This document shows positions 5,541 through 6,446 of a DNA stretch of 6,446 nt, one piece after another; the first letter of the stretch is position 1, and every line of letters begins with the position of its first letter. This DNA comes from Acidobacteriaceae bacterium (GTDB lineage Bacteria > Acidobacteriota > Terriglobia > Terriglobales > Acidobacteriaceae): NCBI GenBank assembly GCA_030044455.1, contig JASHVU010000263.1, forward strand, positions 1-6,446, written 5' to 3'. A program made the position numbers and the translations under genes. The notes beneath the pieces were generated by a model. It worked only from the letters and a program-made list of their open reading frames with translations, did not search any database and had not been told where the DNA came from.

Positions 5541-5559
5541 GTTCTTATAGATTGAGAAC
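5541..5559. promoter_or_regulatory. Possible regulatory dyad and AT-rich promoter segment before the outer-membrane protein gene
   Basis: GTTCT (5541-5545) and AGAAC (5555-5559) form an inverted repeat around a 9-base AT-rich spacer that includes TATAGA (5546-5551), a fair -10 match. TTGAGA (5552-5557) resembles a -35, but no matching -10 lies 16-18 bases on. The segment between the terminator and the ATG is only about 60 bases, so the promoter should be here, but I cannot fix it. Confidence 0.2.
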
Positions 5560-5590
5560 GACAGTCTGAGATTATCTTCCCCGGAAGCAG

Positions 5591-6169
5591 ATGAGTTCAG
5601 TACTCATGAAGCGAATTGTTTCGGCCTTATTTTACCTGGTGATTGTTTTTGCGGCGATTTCAGCCAGCGCCCAGGTGACAGCTTCAGCATATCGACGAGG
5701 GATTTCGATCCACGTCGGGGGCGAGGCCTCGGCCTTCCAGCCTGACTACGCGGGGAACGGCATTGCGCAGACCAGCTCTAACCGGCTTTATGGCGTCGGC
5801 GCCTATTTCGACGTGGATCTGTCCCGCTGGGTGCAGATCGAGGGCGAAGGGCACTGGCTTCGATTCAACGAATTCGAGAACATTGGCCAAAACACATACA
5901 TGATTGGCCCCAAGGTGCCGATCATCGACTTTCACCGTTGGACTCCGTATGGAAAATTTCTCATTGGATGGGGCAGCGGACCGGGCTGGCTGAATGGAAG
6001 GGCCACAGCCTTTGCCTATGGGGGCGGGCTGGAGTACCAGTGGACCCGGAGGCTTACGATCAGGGCATTTGATTTTGAGGAACAGTACTGGAATACGGAT
6101 CCGACGCTGCATCCATACGGGGCCAGCGCGGGGATCAGCTACCGCGTATTCGGGGGCAGGGGGCGTTAG
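5591..6169 (+). CDS. Small outer-membrane beta-barrel protein
   Basis: 192 residues. An N-terminal signal peptide (core LFYLVIVFAAI, likely cleaved after ASAQ near residue 28) is followed by about 160 residues of alternating aromatic/polar strands and Gly turns: ISIHVGGEASAFQPDY, LYGVGAYFDVDLSRWVQIEG, GHWLRFNEF, TYMIGPKVP, WTPYGKFLIGWGSG, FAYGGGLEYQWTRRLTIRAF and a closing strand ASAGISYRVF. This is the pattern of eight-stranded OmpA/OmpX-like barrels, and it resembles the small outer-membrane beta-barrel family common in Acidobacteriota. The terminal FGGRGR extends past the usual closing aromatic residue. A GGAAG site sits only three bases before the first ATG. The ATG at 5606 (MKRIVSALF) gives a more typical signal peptide and could be the true start. 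It lies after a terminator, so it is probably transcribed alone. The exact function is unknown; membrane stability, adhesion or small-molecule passage are possible. Confidence 0.75.
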   Translation: MSSVLMKRIVSALFYLVIVFAAISASAQVTASAYRRGISIHVGGEASAFQPDYAGNGIAQTSSNRLYGVGAYFDVDLSRWVQIEGEGHWLRFNEFENIGQNTYMIGPKVPIIDFHRWTPYGKFLIGWGSGPGWLNGRATAFAYGGGLEYQWTRRLTIRAFDFEEQYWNTDPTLHPYGASAGISYRVFGGRGR

Positions 6170-6293
6170 GCTGCAATTCGCGGACAGGCGGGAGCGCTGG
6201 TGCCGGCAGTATAGAGCGAAGGCGCGGCCGCAGCGAGGGCACACGAGCAAATCCCAGAAAGGCGAATAGCTCCGAAGAGCAGGTCTTTCTGAT

Positions 6294-6315
6294 CATTGAC
6301 CACTGTCAAATGTTT
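6294..6315 (+). terminator. Weak hairpin with T-run, possible terminator of the outer-membrane protein gene
   Basis: TTGAC (6296-6300), loop CACT, GTCAA (6305-6309), extendable to CAT...ATG with one bulged A, then TTTT (6312-6315). The stem is short and AT-rich, and it lies about 125 bases after the stop codon, so it is at best a moderate candidate. TTGAC-N4-GTCAA could instead be a protein-binding dyad. Confidence 0.3.
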
Positions 6316-6446
6316 TGCGCCAGCGATAGAGACGCTTCCGGGAAGCCCTGGCCGCGGGGTTTCTCGGGTGTACCCAGTTTCTCACCGACCGCACGAGTGG
6401 CTACCCCTTTCCCCCTATCCGATACCCCCGGCCCCTGCCAAAAGTC
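6316..6446. other. Non-coding right end with C-rich tract
   Basis: No supported gene is seen to the window edge. Between about 6393 and 6438 the plus strand is strongly C/T-rich, with runs such as CTACCCC, TTTCCCCCTA, ATACCCCC and GGCCCCTG, then CCAAAAGTC at the edge. This composition differs from the coding DNA around it. From memory, C-rich intergenic stretches of this kind recur in Acidobacteriaceae genomes, but I cannot confirm that here. The window ends inside it, so its extent is unknown. Confidence 0.4.

Noticed and set aside
5684..6250. Minus-strand frame beginning with a zinc-ribbon-like CPRCGRAF and later C-x-x-H
   Set aside because: Only one CxxC pair with an irregular partner; the start would be TTG, and nearly all of the frame is antisense to the outer-membrane barrel gene. 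Probably coincidence.
1..6446. tRNA, rRNA, CRISPR arrays, insertion sequences, phage or toxin-antitoxin modules
   Set aside because: No cloverleaf, no evenly spaced direct repeats, no transposase or integrase motifs and no small paired genes were seen on either strand.

Overview
The window looks like chromosomal DNA from a Gram-negative, GC-rich bacterium, most likely an Acidobacteriota member (Acidobacteriaceae/Terriglobia type). The evidence is family resemblance: a TonB-type energy transducer with a Pro/Lys and Gly-rich periplasmic arm, a secreted M48-like protein followed by a small beta-barrel outer-membrane protein of a kind common in that phylum, and the futalosine (mqn) menaquinone route. 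The assignment is inference; no rRNA or other phylogenetic marker is present.

Layout. Positions 1-172 hold the 5' end of mqnC on the minus strand, cut by the window edge. Positions 173-744 hold no convincing gene but are rich in secondary structure. They contain a nested hairpin just upstream of mqnC, a small hairpin with a T-run, and a composite palindromic element at about 561-710 that lies just past the 3' end of galE. galE (UDP-glucose 4-epimerase) is complete on the minus strand at 745-1746, with two compact dyads in its upstream region. Positions 1788-2366 are a divergent intergenic stretch without a clear gene, possibly containing decayed coding sequence.

On the plus strand, a TonB-like protein (2367-3413) is followed after 135 bp by a 642-residue secreted M48-like protein (3549-5477). 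No terminator is seen between them, so co-transcription is plausible. A clear intrinsic terminator follows at 5489-5529. A separate small outer-membrane beta-barrel gene (5591-6169) comes next, and the window ends in non-coding, partly C-rich sequence.

Working together: the three plus-strand products are all envelope proteins (an inner-membrane-anchored energy transducer, a secreted periplasmic or surface protein, and an outer-membrane barrel). galE supplies UDP-galactose for surface polysaccharide, and mqnC belongs to respiratory quinone synthesis. The most notable point is that the M48-like protein lacks the first zinc-binding histidine of HExxH (it reads MELAH) and apparently the downstream Glu ligand, so it is probably a pseudo-peptidase. 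The second is the composite palindrome downstream of galE.
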